64,000 bases of DNA, taken from contig NZ_PNRE01000016.1 in assembly GCF_002879645.1 (NCBI RefSeq), forward strand, positions 1 through 64,000, given 5' to 3'. Position numbers and translations under genes: made by a program. Below, piece by piece: positions 10,087 to 18,938 of the stretch; position 1 is the first letter of the stretch, and the number at the start of each line of letters is the position of its first letter. The stretch comes from Halomonas heilongjiangensis. GTDB lineage: Bacteria > Pseudomonadota > Gammaproteobacteria > Pseudomonadales > Halomonadaceae. The notes beneath the pieces were generated by a model. That model ran no database searches. It saw only the letters and a list, made by a program, of their open reading frames with translations, and was not told the DNA's origin.

Positions 10087-12281
10087 GGGCGGGATTCCTC
10101 GTCGCTGGATTGACGGTCGACGATGACCCGGGCATCCACCACCGCATAGCCGTCCGCGTAGGCGATGACCGGGTTGAGGTCGAGCTCGGAGAGCGCCGGG
10201 TAGGCGTCGACGATGCTCGACACCTTGAGCAGCAGGTCGACCAGCGCCTCCTTGTCCACCGCGGGCTCGCCCCGGGCGCCCTCGAGCACCTTCTTCGCCT
10301 TGATCTGCGCCACCATGGATTCGGCGTCATGGCGCGACAGCGGAATCGAACGGAAGGCCACGTCCTCGAGGATCTCGACGAAGATGCCCCCCAGGCCGAA
10401 CATCAGCACCGGCCCGAAGATCGGATCGCGGATCACCCCGACGATCACCTCGACCCCCTTGCTCTCCATCGGCGTCACCAGCACGCCCTCGATCTCGGCG
10501 GCCGGGGCATGGGCACGGCAGGATGCGAGGATCTCCTCGCGGGCCTGGCGCAGGGCCTGCTCACCGGTGAGGTTGAGCTTGACGCCGCCGGCATCGGACT
10601 TGTGCAGGATATCCTTCGACACTACCTTCATCACCAGCGGCGTCTCGCCGACCTCCTCACGGAACCGGGCCGCGATGGCCGCCAGCTCTCCCTCGCTTCT
10701 GGCGATGCGCTCGGCCGGCACCTCGACACCATGGTCACGCAGCAGCTGCTTGGCCTCGTATTCGAAGAGGTCCCGCCCCTCGCCGCGTGCCCGCTCGAAC
10801 ATCGCGGCCAGTTCCGGCCTGGGTGTCACGGCCGCCTCGCGGCTCTGGCGGTGCAACTGGGCCAGGTACTGGCCCCGCTCGCCCAGCGCGGCGAGCACCC
10901 GCACCGACTGCTCGATGGAGGCGTAGACCGGCAGGCCCGCCTCGTGCAGGCGACGCAGCGCCGGCGGCTTGATCGGCGTGTAGAGGCTGTAGATCACCAG
11001 CGGCTTGGTGGTGGCCCTGGACAGGTCGACCATCGCCTCGGCGCCGCGCATCTCGTCGCCCAGCAGCGACTCGGCGAAGCGGATGCTGTAGCCGCCGAAC
11101 ATGCCCACCAGGAAGACGCTGTCGACGTTGTCGTCGGCGGCGACGATCTCCATGCAGGTGGCCAGCAGCGAGGGCTTGGCATCGGTGGAGCCGGCCACGT
11201 CGACCGGGTTGACGGTGGAGGCCTGGGGGAGGAGCACCTCGCGCAACTGCTGGCGCGTGGTGTCGCTGAGCTCGGCCAGCTCGAGGCCCGCCTCGGCCAG
11301 CCGGTCGGAGGCGATGGTCGCCTGGCCGCCGCCGTCGGAGATCACCGCCACGCGCTTGCCATGGGCCTTCTGCAGCAGCCCCAGGCCCTCGGCCACCGGC
11401 AGGATCTCGTCGGAGTACTGCACCACGCTGACCCCGGCCTGCCTGAGCAGGTCCACGGTCATGGCGTAGCTGCCGGCCAGCGCCCCGGTGTGGGAGCTCG
11501 CCGCCTTCTGGCCCTGCTCGGTGGAACCGGACTTGTAGACCACCACCGGTTTCATGGCGGTGACCTCACGGGCCACGTCGAGGAACTTGCGGCCGTCGCG
11601 GAAGCCCTCGACGTAGAGGGTAGCGACGCGCGTATGCACATCCTCGCCCAGGTAGCGCAGGTAGTCGTTGAAGCCGATGTCGCTCTGGTTGCCCGGCCCG
11701 ACGTAGGTGGAAAAGCCCACGTGGCCGTTGTGCTGAGCCTCCAGCGCCAGCGACAGCAGCATGTTGCCCGACTGGGAGATGATGCCGACGTCGCCGGGCC
11801 TGACATTGTCCAGCGCCAGCAGGTTGATCTTGTGGTGCAGGTTGAAGATGCCCGAGGTATTGGGGCCGATGATGCGCACCCCGTGCGCCTCGGCCTTGGC
11901 CATCATCTCGCGCTCGAGCGCGGCCCCCTCACCGCCGACCTCGGCGAAGCCGCTGGCGAGTATCACCGCCCCCTTGATGCCGCGCCGGCCACATTCGGCG
12001 ATCAGCCCGGGCACCGTGGCGGCCGGGGTGCAGATCAGCGCCAGCTCCGGGTTGCCGGGGATCGCCGTGACCGAGGGCCAGGCCTTGACGCCGAGGATCA
12101 TGTCGGCTTTGGGGTTGACCGGATAGATGCTGCCGCGATAGCCATCCTTGATCAGGCCGACCATGGCCTTGTAGCCGCGCTTGGTGGGGTCTGCCGAGGC
12201 CCCGACCACGGCGATGCCGGTGGGGGCCAGGATGTCGTGCAGGGGACTGCGGCTGTCGAGATGTCCTTCGATGGGATTCAT
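10083..12281 (-). CDS. NDP-forming acyl-CoA synthetase (acetate-CoA ligase type)
   Basis: A 732-residue fused alpha-beta acyl-CoA synthetase of the nucleoside-diphosphate-forming class. The N-terminal CoA-binding Rossmann part starts at IAVVGASADPTKRGYKAM. The succinyl-CoA-ligase-like middle carries the putative phospho-histidine in SSHTGALAG (about residue 266). The C-terminal ATP-grasp portion begins around EYEAKQLLRDHGVEVP. It could activate an acyl or aryl acid or work in reverse to conserve energy from a CoA thioester. It is flanked by two crotonase-family genes in the same direction, which suggests a small catabolic operon for an unidentified carboxylic acid. Confidence 0.88.
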   Translation of the reverse strand: MNPIEGHLDSRSPLHDILAPTGIAVVGASADPTKRGYKAMVGLIKDGYRGSIYPVNPKADMILGVKAWPSVTAIPGNPELALICTPAATVPGLIAECGRRGIKGAVILASGFAEVGGEGAALEREMMAKAEAHGVRIIGPNTSGIFNLHHKINLLALDNVRPGDVGIISQSGNMLLSLALEAQHNGHVGFSTYVGPGNQSDIGFNDYLRYLGEDVHTRVATLYVEGFRDGRKFLDVAREVTAMKPVVVYKSGSTEQGQKAASSHTGALAGSYAMTVDLLRQAGVSVVQYSDEILPVAEGLGLLQKAHGKRVAVISDGGGQATIASDRLAEAGLELAELSDTTRQQLREVLLPQASTVNPVDVAGSTDAKPSLLATCMEIVAADDNVDSVFLVGMFGGYSIRFAESLLGDEMRGAEAMVDLSRATTKPLVIYSLYTPIKPPALRRLHEAGLPVYASIEQSVRVLAALGERGQYLAQLHRQSREAAVTPRPELAAMFERARGEGRDLFEYEAKQLLRDHGVEVPAERIARSEGELAAIAARFREEVGETPLVMKVVSKDILHKSDAGGVKLNLTGEQALRQAREEILASCRAHAPAAEIEGVLVTPMESKGVEVIVGVIRDPIFGPVLMFGLGGIFVEILEDVAFRSIPLSRHDAESMVAQIKAKKVLEGARGEPAVDKEALVDLLLKVSSIVDAYPALSELDLNPVIAYADGYAVVDARVIVDRQSSDEESRP

Positions 12282-12338
12282 GTAGTGCTGACCTTGGCCC
12301 GGGGGGCCCTTGAACGGTGATCGACGGGGGAACCTGGC

Positions 12339-13145
12339 TTACTTGCCCTGGAACCGCGGCGAGCGCTTCTCGGCGAAGGCGTCGACGCCCTCCTGCCAGT
12401 CCTCGGTGGTGGAGCAGGTGAAGACCGCGTCCAGCTCCTGCTGCAGCTGGCTGTCCAGGCCGGTGTCGCTGCCCTGGTTGACCAGCCGCTTGAGCATGGC
12501 GATCGACACCGGCGCCTGCTTGGCCAGCTGGCCGGCCAGGCGATGCGCCTCGCCGAGCAGGGCGTCGTCGGTCCAGTGGGAGGTCGCCAGGCCGATGTGG
12601 GTGGCCTCCTCGCCGTCGATGCGCCGGCCGGTGAACAGCAACTGGCGTGCCATGTTGAGGCCGACCAACTGGGGCAGGATCTTGGAGACGCCGCCCCCCA
12701 CACAGGTGCCGATGCTGGTCTCGGGGAAGCCGATCTGAGCGTCCTGGGCCATCAGGATGAAGTCGCAGGAGACCGCCATCTCGGCCCCGGCGCCCAGGGC
12801 ATAGCCGTTGACCGCGGCGATCACCGGCTTGCGAAGCCGGAAGATCGCCTCGCAGACATCGTTGCCGAGCTGCAGGTACTGGCGACGCTGGAACAGCGAG
12901 CGCTTGGCGCTGCCGTGCTCCTTCATGTCGGCGCCGACGCAGAAGGCCCGGCCCTCGCCGGTGAGGATCACGGCACGCACGTCGACGTCGGCGGAGGCCA
13001 CGGCCAGGGCATCGAGCAGCTCGGTGTAGAGCGTCTCGACCACCGCATTGAGGCGGTGCGGGCGGTTGAAGCGGATCTCAAGCACCTGGTCATGGCGGCG
13101 GGTGATCAGGGTCTCGTAATCGGGCTTGGGGGTGGCGTGGGGCAT
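12339..13145 (-). CDS. Enoyl-CoA hydratase/isomerase family protein (2)
   Basis: A 268-residue crotonase-fold protein and probable first gene of the minus-strand operon 12339-10083-9280. Oxyanion-hole segments are RAFCVGADMKEHG and AVNGYALGAGAEMAVSCDFILMA. The residue matching rat E144 is kept (FPETSIG), while the position matching E164 reads Gln (ARQLLFTG). This is the reverse of the pattern in the 9280-10086 paralogue, so the two are likely to do different chemistry. It is divergent from the RpiR-family regulator. Confidence 0.85.
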   Translation of the reverse strand: MPHATPKPDYETLITRRHDQVLEIRFNRPHRLNAVVETLYTELLDALAVASADVDVRAVILTGEGRAFCVGADMKEHGSAKRSLFQRRQYLQLGNDVCEAIFRLRKPVIAAVNGYALGAGAEMAVSCDFILMAQDAQIGFPETSIGTCVGGGVSKILPQLVGLNMARQLLFTGRRIDGEEATHIGLATSHWTDDALLGEAHRLAGQLAKQAPVSIAMLKRLVNQGSDTGLDSQLQQELDAVFTCSTTEDWQEGVDAFAEKRSPRFQGK

Positions 13146-13383
13146 ACGGGTCTCGGCGGTAACGGACGGATGAACGGCAAGCGGAACAAACGTGTCGCCT
13201 GTGTATCGATGAAGACACGTCTGTTGTGGCGAATGCTAGACGAAGGTCATACGCCAGGTCAACACATCCGTACCACCACCCACCATAATGGGATACATTT
13301 GTTTCATCCATCCATCGACCCCATGGGTTACACTACGCCTCCGCGCTCGCGGGGCGATGACAGGATCAGTTGAGGAGAACCGT

Positions 13384-14301
13384 GTGCTGGAACAGGAGAC
13401 CCCGAGTCCCGAGGCCCCTCTGGACGGCGCCGCCCGGCTGGATGCCGTCAATCAGCAACTCGCCGAGGCCTACCCGGAGCTCAGCCCCCAGCTCAAGCTG
13501 GCCGCCGGCTATGTGCTGGAGCATCCGGTCGAGATCGCCTTCCAGTCGATCCGCAAGTCGGCCACCGCCGCCGAGGTGACCGCCTCGACCCTGATGCGCC
13601 TGGCCAAGCGGCTGGGGTTCGAGAGCTACGAGCAGTTCCGCGAGGTGTTCCAGTCGGCGGTGCAGGCCGGCCCGGTGGAGCTCTCGGGGCGGGCCAGCCA
13701 GCTGCGCAGCCTGGCCAGCCAGACCGACGACCAGGTGTTCCTCGACGTGGGCGATGCGGCCTTCGACAACATCGGCCGGCTGTTCACCGCCGACAACCAG
13801 GCCCGGGTGCGCGATGCCGCCCGGCGGCTGCTGGCCGCGGAGAAGATTGCGGTAGTGGGCTTCCGGGACACCTTCGCCTGTGCCTACCACTTCGCCTATG
13901 TGGGGCGCATTGCCATGCCCAATATCCAGCTGATACGCGGCCTGGAGGGGGGGCTACTCACCGAGCTCGCGCCCTTCGGCGAAGGCGACGTGGTGGTGGC
14001 CTTCGGCTTCGAGCCCTACTGCGCCGAGACCATGCGCGCACTGGAGATCACCCGGGGGGCGGGGGTCAGCGCCATCGTGGTCACCGACACCATGCGCTCG
14101 CCGCTGGTGCCGGGGGCCACCATCACCTTCCCGGTGGCCAACGCCACGCCGCACTTCTTCCCCTCGATCCTCTCGGCGATCACCCTGATCGAGGGGCTGC
14201 TGGCCGAATGCGTGGCCTTCGGCCCCGACGACCTGGTCGACAACGTGGCGAGCTTCGAGTCGCGGATGCGCCAGATGGGCGCCTACGTGGAGACAAGCTG
14301 A
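13384..14301 (+). CDS. RpiR-family transcriptional regulator
   Basis: A 305-residue regulator with an N-terminal RpiR helix-turn-helix (about 20-95, including KSATAAEVTASTLMRLAKRLGFESYEQFREVFQ) and a C-terminal SIS domain (about 130-270, KIAVVGFRDTFACAYHFAYVG). The frame is open from 13288, but GTG 13384 is chosen for its Shine-Dalgarno TTGAGGAGAA six bases upstream. RpiR proteins usually sense phosphosugars, but this one is divergent from, and 238 bp away from, a CoA-thioester gene cluster, so it probably controls that cluster. Its ligand cannot be inferred. Confidence 0.88.
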   Translation: MLEQETPSPEAPLDGAARLDAVNQQLAEAYPELSPQLKLAAGYVLEHPVEIAFQSIRKSATAAEVTASTLMRLAKRLGFESYEQFREVFQSAVQAGPVELSGRASQLRSLASQTDDQVFLDVGDAAFDNIGRLFTADNQARVRDAARRLLAAEKIAVVGFRDTFACAYHFAYVGRIAMPNIQLIRGLEGGLLTELAPFGEGDVVVAFGFEPYCAETMRALEITRGAGVSAIVVTDTMRSPLVPGATITFPVANATPHFFPSILSAITLIEGLLAECVAFGPDDLVDNVASFESRMRQMGAYVETS

Positions 14302-14350
14302 GACACTAGCAGCAAGGCACTCGCCACTACCGAGAGCGAGAGGCGCCGGG

Positions 14351-14435
14351 GACAGGTCGAAGAGGGGGTCCTACGCCAGGGATGGCGTCGGTAGCGCCCA
14401 GGGAAGGGTTCACAGCGCCCCCTCGCAGACCTGTC
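14351..14435 (-). repeat. Structured interspersed repeat, copy 2 (rpiR-qor gap)
   Basis: Same element as 2592-2676 but in minus orientation. The outer stem is GACAGGTC (14351-14358)/GACCTGTC (14428-14435), unlike the outer stem of copy 1 in sequence but fully paired. The core differs from copy 1 at one position. The inner hairpin CGACGCCA/TGGCGTAG has one mismatch. It lies between the convergent rpiR-family and quinone oxidoreductase genes, 49 nt after the first and 58 nt after the second; I see no separate terminator for either gene. Confidence 0.8.
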
Positions 14436-14493
14436 GCCGGAACAGCCTCGAGCACTACCTACGACTGGTAGAAAACCCTGCTCCAATGACTGC

Positions 14494-15471
14494 TCAGGGC
14501 AGCAGGATGGTGGAGCCGGTGGTCTGGCGTCCCTGCAGGGCATCCTGGGCCTTGCCCGCCTCGGCCAGCGGATAGCGCTGGGCGATATCGATCCTGACCT
14601 TGCCGCTTTCGAGCATGGCGAAGAGCTCGTCGGCCATCGTCTTCAGCCGCTCGCGGGTATCGGCGTAGCCGTTCAGGCTCGGGCGGGTGACGAACAGCGA
14701 GCCCTTCTGGTTGAGGATGCCGATGTTCACCCCGTCCACCGGGCCCGAGGCATTGCCGAAGCTGACCATCAGCGCACGCGGCTTCAGGCAGTCCAGCGAG
14801 GTCTCCCAGGTGTCCTTGCCCACCGAGTCGTAGACCACGTCGCACATCTCGCCACCGGTCAGTTCGCGGACCCGCTCGGCCACGCTCTCCTTCGTGTAGT
14901 CGATGGTCGCCCAGGCGCCGTTCTTCTCGGCGAGCGCCGCCTTCTCGGGGGAGCTCACGGTGCCGATCAGCTTGACGCCCAGCGCCCGTGCCCACTGGCA
15001 GGCGATCGAGCCGACGCCACCGGCGGCGGCGTGGAAGAGGATCGTCTCGCCCCCCTTGAGCGGGCAGGTCTGGCGCAGCAGGTACTGCACGGTCAGCCCC
15101 TTGAGCATGCAGGCCGCCGCGGTCTCGAAGTCGACGGCCTCGGGCAGCACCACCGCCTTGGCGGCGGGCAGCACATGGTAGTCGGCGTAGGCCCCCAGCG
15201 GGCCCTGGGCGTAGGCGACGCGGTCACCGACCTTGAGGTGAGTGACGCCCTCGCCCACCGCATCGACCACGCCGGCCCCCTCGGTACCGAGCCCGGAGGG
15301 CAGCGACGGCGCCGGATAGAGGCCGGTGCGGAAGTAGATGTCGATGAAGTTCAGGCCGACGGCCCGATTCTCGACCCGGACCTCGCCCGGCCCCGGCTCG
15401 GCGGGAGTGACATCGACGAGTTCGAGGACCTCGGATCCGCCGGTGCGGGCAAACTGGATGCGCTTGGCCAT
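14494..15471 (-). CDS. NADPH:quinone oxidoreductase (zeta-crystallin type)
   Basis: A 325-residue zinc-free medium-chain dehydrogenase/reductase resembling QorA (E. coli 327 residues), which reduces quinones with NADPH. The signature NFIDIYFRTGLYP and the nucleotide-binding AAAGGVGSIACQWARALG are clear. The open frame extends to 15717, but ATG 15471 (MAKRIQFARTGGSEVLE) is preferred because AAAGGA lies nine bases upstream; the in-frame ATG at 15480 would sit directly on that ribosome site. Monocistronic, divergent from the LysM gene. Confidence 0.9.
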   Translation of the reverse strand: MAKRIQFARTGGSEVLELVDVTPAEPGPGEVRVENRAVGLNFIDIYFRTGLYPAPSLPSGLGTEGAGVVDAVGEGVTHLKVGDRVAYAQGPLGAYADYHVLPAAKAVVLPEAVDFETAAACMLKGLTVQYLLRQTCPLKGGETILFHAAAGGVGSIACQWARALGVKLIGTVSSPEKAALAEKNGAWATIDYTKESVAERVRELTGGEMCDVVYDSVGKDTWETSLDCLKPRALMVSFGNASGPVDGVNIGILNQKGSLFVTRPSLNGYADTRERLKTMADELFAMLESGKVRIDIAQRYPLAEAGKAQDALQGRQTTGSTILLP

Positions 15472-15582
15472 GGGATGCATTCCTTTATTCGGCTGACGGG
15501 ATCGGCTCACCATGGAAGCGCTGCCGGCCGAGCAGGTCAAGTCGCCCTTGCCCCGGCGCGCCCGGAAAGACCCATGCAACAA

Positions 15583-15599
15583 AAGATTCAAGGAATCTT
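15583..15599. other. Palindrome upstream of the LysM gene
   Basis: AAGATTC, three bases, GAATCTT: a perfect 7-bp inverted repeat in the 188-nt gap between divergent qor and LysM genes, about 60 nt before the LysM start. It could be an operator or a leader hairpin; I do not recognise the motif. Confidence 0.4.
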
Positions 15600-15659
15600 C
15601 AGAAAGCCCGCCCCTTCCAGCCCCTATCTTGTGGGCTTCATGGAGGGAGGGACGGGAGC

Positions 15660-18476
15660 ATGTCGTACCGGATCGATATCGAAGCACTACGCCGTTACAA
15701 CGCCGACGGCGTGACATCGAAGGCCTTGACCGAGGCGGAGCGTCAGCGTTTCGAACAAGCCGTGGAGGATGCCCTCGACGCCCGCTCCGGCGCCGGTGGC
15801 GCGGGTGAGCTGGATGCCAGCGACGAGCGCGTGTTCATCGTCGAGGACGGCGACAGCCTGTGGCAGATCGCCGACGAGCTCAACGTCGACGTCGACGAGC
15901 TTCTCGCCCTCAACGAGCGCGACGACATGCCCGCTCCCGGCGAGATCGATGCGGGCGACGTGGTCTTCGTGCCCCATACCTCGCCTGACGAGGCCGCGAC
16001 CTCGCCACGCGATGCGCAGGGTGTGCCGGAGGGCGAAACGGATTTCGTCCACAGCCTGCGCGAACGCGGCAACGCTCTCGAGTACGCCGACGATCCCGCC
16101 TCGATCGACTACGATGCCGAGGTCGGAGAGCTTGCCGCCGATATCGAGGCCTATCTGGCGGCGCTTCCCGAGGAGGAGCGACAGGCCGCCCTGCAACGCT
16201 TCCATGACCACGACTGGGTCGATGCCGGCCCCGCGCAGATGGCCATCGAACAGGCGGCGGAGAACACCGGCATCGCCCTCGAGGCGACCAGCCACGCCGG
16301 GCCCGAGGTCGAGTCCGAGGCGCGCGAGATCATCGCCGAGGCCGAGGCGGAAAGCGACCCGGCTGCCGCCCTGGGAGTCCTGGAGGAAGGCTACACCAGC
16401 GCCTCCGAGCGAGTGCAACGAGCCCTGGATCGCTCCAGCGATGCCCAGGCGATCATCGATGATGCCGCCGCCTGGGCAGCCGAGCCGCTTGACGGTGAGC
16501 TGGAAGGTACCGATACCCCGCAACTGCGCACGCTCGAAATGATCGAACGCCTCGACGCCCTGACCGAGGGGCTGGGGGTCGAACTTGCCAGCGAGGTAGT
16601 GGAAGCCCTGGTCGACGAGATCGAAGCGGCCAACCAGGGCGACCTGCAGGCTTACGGCGGGGCGATGGCCGGGCCGAACGGCACCGTGATGCTGATGGAG
16701 ATCCTCGACCGCATCGCCGGGACGGAAGCGGGCGACCGCGCGGCGAACCGGCTCGCCGAGCAGCTACCGATCGACATGAACACGGTGCGCAACGAGATGC
16801 ACGAGGCGGTCTCCTCCGGCGAGGCCATTCCCAGCCTGGCCTTGGCGATCGCCTCGCTGGAAGGCGTGGAGGGCTTTCGTGACGAGGTCTTCAGCGCGGT
16901 GGAGCATTTCCGCGACCGTACCATCGCCGAGCAGGCCGATGACTATCACGAGCATCTCGACGAATTGAGCTTCCTCATCCTCAACGGCGGCGCGGCGATG
17001 ACGGAGGAACAGCTCGAAGCGGCCATCGACGACTACATCGCCTCGAATCCCGACTGGGAAGCGGAGTTCCAGGCGTTGCAGGAACAACTGGCCGAGAGCG
17101 GTGCCGGGCTGCTGGAACAGATCGAGCAGCTGCAGGCGCTGCCCGACGGTGTGCGGGCAGATCATCAGGCACGTATCGACGCCCTGCTCGACGACCCCAA
17201 CGCCCAGTTGGCCGTCTCGACGGCCCTCCAGGAGAGACCCGAGCTGGTGACGGGGGAATCGGGCGACGCCCTGATCGAAACCTTCAACGAACTGGGCATC
17301 ACTGGCGACCACCCCCTCGCGGTGAGCCTGGCCGGCGCCTACCTGCGCGAGAACGTGATCCTGCCGGCCGGCGACATCGACCCCAGTGACGCCCAGTCGC
17401 TGGAGGAGGCCCGGACTCGGCTTGACGAGACACTGCGCAACAACCCGGGACTCGCCGAACTGCTCGGCACCACGGCCGACGAACTCGACGAGCTCGCCGA
17501 TGCCTTCGAACCCCTGATACCTGAGTTCACCGACGATTTCGATCCGCAGCGCTACGGCATCGACGTGGCGCGCAACCTCAACAACACCCTGGACAAGACC
17601 AACGAGATCTTCCGCGATTCGCCCTACAATCGCGCCTTCCGCGCCTCTGCCCTCTCCATCGTCGGCTCGGGGCTGGCCAACGCCATCGACGCCTACGGCG
17701 ACGATCCTTCGCTGCGCAGCGCCCTGCAGGTTTCCATCGAGACGGCGCGGGTCGGCGTGGATGGCGCTCAATTGGTCGATGCCCTGCTCACCGGCGGCGA
17801 GGGCTCCCGGGTCACCCCTGGCCTCAAGCTTGGCGGCAAGTTCGTGCATCTGTTCGGTGCAGGGCTGGCCGGTGTCGATGCGCTGGTGCGCCTGAACGAG
17901 GGCGATGTCGTCGGGGCGGGCCTCAACGCGGCCGTTGCGGGCGGCGTCGGCTATGCGGTGTTCGGTACCTCGTCCCTGGCCGGGCCGATCGGCTTCGGCA
18001 TCGCCACGGTGGCCACCCTGGTGCAGTTCGGCCGGGACGCCTACCAGACCGCACAGCACAACAGCCGCTTCGAGACCCAGACCACGGCCGATTTCCTGGC
18101 CCACGCCGGTTTCAGCGAAGAGGCCGCCCAGGTGTTGATCGACCAGAGCGGCGAGGGTCACAGCGTGGTGCCCCTGCTGATGAGCTACGGCGAACTGCAC
18201 GGGCTCACGCCCGAGCAGACCGTGGAGTGGGTCAATTCGATACCGGAGGGCGAGAACGGCACGGTGATGCTCGCCGCGCTGCGCGACAACCTGCACAACA
18301 CGCTCGACGAGTTCGACGGCGACGTCACGCAGTTCGACGAACATGCCGACGGCTTCGAACTGGCCTCGCCTTCCCTGGGGGAATCACGCAGCGGCTCCCT
18401 GACGCCCAGGTCCATGTTCGAACTCGATGCCATCCTGCCTCAGCTCGATATCGAATCGCCACAAGCCTATGCCTGA
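15660..18476 (+). CDS. Large acidic LysM-domain protein of unknown function
   Basis: A 938-residue, strongly acidic, largely alpha-helical-looking protein. A single LysM module lies near the N-terminus (about 57-103, VFIVEDGDSLWQIADELNVDVDELLALNERD). There is no signal peptide. Residues about 760-850 hold the only hydrophobic, glycine-rich stretch (GAGLNAAVAGGVGYAVFG...GPIGFGIATVATLVQFG), which could form a membrane hairpin. The start has a strong ribosome site (GGAGGGACGGGAG). LysM suggests peptidoglycan or chitin-oligomer contact. A large LysM protein without a Sec signal but with a membrane-active-looking segment would fit an effector exported by a specialised secretion system, but nothing nearby encodes one. 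Function unassigned. Confidence 0.8.
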   Translation: MSYRIDIEALRRYNADGVTSKALTEAERQRFEQAVEDALDARSGAGGAGELDASDERVFIVEDGDSLWQIADELNVDVDELLALNERDDMPAPGEIDAGDVVFVPHTSPDEAATSPRDAQGVPEGETDFVHSLRERGNALEYADDPASIDYDAEVGELAADIEAYLAALPEEERQAALQRFHDHDWVDAGPAQMAIEQAAENTGIALEATSHAGPEVESEAREIIAEAEAESDPAAALGVLEEGYTSASERVQRALDRSSDAQAIIDDAAAWAAEPLDGELEGTDTPQLRTLEMIERLDALTEGLGVELASEVVEALVDEIEAANQGDLQAYGGAMAGPNGTVMLMEILDRIAGTEAGDRAANRLAEQLPIDMNTVRNEMHEAVSSGEAIPSLALAIASLEGVEGFRDEVFSAVEHFRDRTIAEQADDYHEHLDELSFLILNGGAAMTEEQLEAAIDDYIASNPDWEAEFQALQEQLAESGAGLLEQIEQLQALPDGVRADHQARIDALLDDPNAQLAVSTALQERPELVTGESGDALIETFNELGITGDHPLAVSLAGAYLRENVILPAGDIDPSDAQSLEEARTRLDETLRNNPGLAELLGTTADELDELADAFEPLIPEFTDDFDPQRYGIDVARNLNNTLDKTNEIFRDSPYNRAFRASALSIVGSGLANAIDAYGDDPSLRSALQVSIETARVGVDGAQLVDALLTGGEGSRVTPGLKLGGKFVHLFGAGLAGVDALVRLNEGDVVGAGLNAAVAGGVGYAVFGTSSLAGPIGFGIATVATLVQFGRDAYQTAQHNSRFETQTTADFLAHAGFSEEAAQVLIDQSGEGHSVVPLLMSYGELHGLTPEQTVEWVNSIPEGENGTVMLAALRDNLHNTLDEFDGDVTQFDEHADGFELASPSLGESRSGSLTPRSMFELDAILPQLDIESPQAYA

Positions 18477-18521
18477 CGGATGCCGGTCGGCAGTTTCCAG
18501 ACAAAGCGCAGGAGGAGCCTT

Positions 18522-18756
18522 ATGAAGCTGTTCTCCCTCGAAGGCCGAGTCGCCATGGTCACCGACAACACCCAGGCGCTGCGCGACGACCCGCAGCGCA
18601 GCGCAGCGCAGCGCCGACATCCTGGGGCGTATTCCCGCCGGCCGCTGGGGCGAGCCCGACGACCTGGCCGGCGCCGCGGTCTTCCTCTGCTCGGACGCGG
18701 CGAACTACGTGCATGGGCATGCCCTGGCGGTGGACGGCGGCTGGCTGGCCCGTTAG
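18522..18756 (+). pseudogene. Remnant of a KduD-like short-chain dehydrogenase
   Basis: The first 14 codons ([14 protein letters not shown], with Shine-Dalgarno GGAGGAG) match the start of 2-deoxy-D-gluconate 3-dehydrogenase (KduD), and the end matches its C-terminus ([14 protein letters not shown], then [18 protein letters not shown] and [12 protein letters not shown] before TAG at 18754). About 175 central residues, including the Rossmann glycines and catalytic Tyr-Lys, are deleted. The C-terminal half is also shifted in frame by four tandem GCAGC units at 18593-18612 where two would keep the frame. Clearly non-functional. Confidence 0.85.
18593..18612 (+). repeat. GCAGC pentanucleotide repeat (4 units)
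   Basis: Four perfect tandem copies of GCAGC in the kduD remnant. Two copies would restore the frame between QRSA and [10 protein letters not shown], so a 10-nt slippage expansion explains the frameshift. Confidence 0.8.
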
Positions 18757-18938
18757 GGGGAGATGCTGGCAACCCATGTCCGGCCATGCGGGGAAAGCGG
18801 CCAGGGCCATATTCACCGGCGGGCCGTCACTCATCCGGGGGCCGACGGCTTCATGACAGAGGGAACCGCTATCCAAACGCCAAGCCGATACCGGGCCAGG
18901 GCACGACCCTGCCTACGCCCCTGGGCCCGGCGGAGTCC

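Noticed and set aside
13146-13383. Search for a clear RpiR operator between the divergent promoters
   Set aside because: Only short imperfect symmetries (GTGT/ACAC, GGAT/ATCC) are visible; none is convincing as a binding site.
18593-18612. GCAGC units considered as a phase-variation switch
   Set aside because: The gene has lost its catalytic centre by a separate deletion, so switching the frame cannot restore activity.
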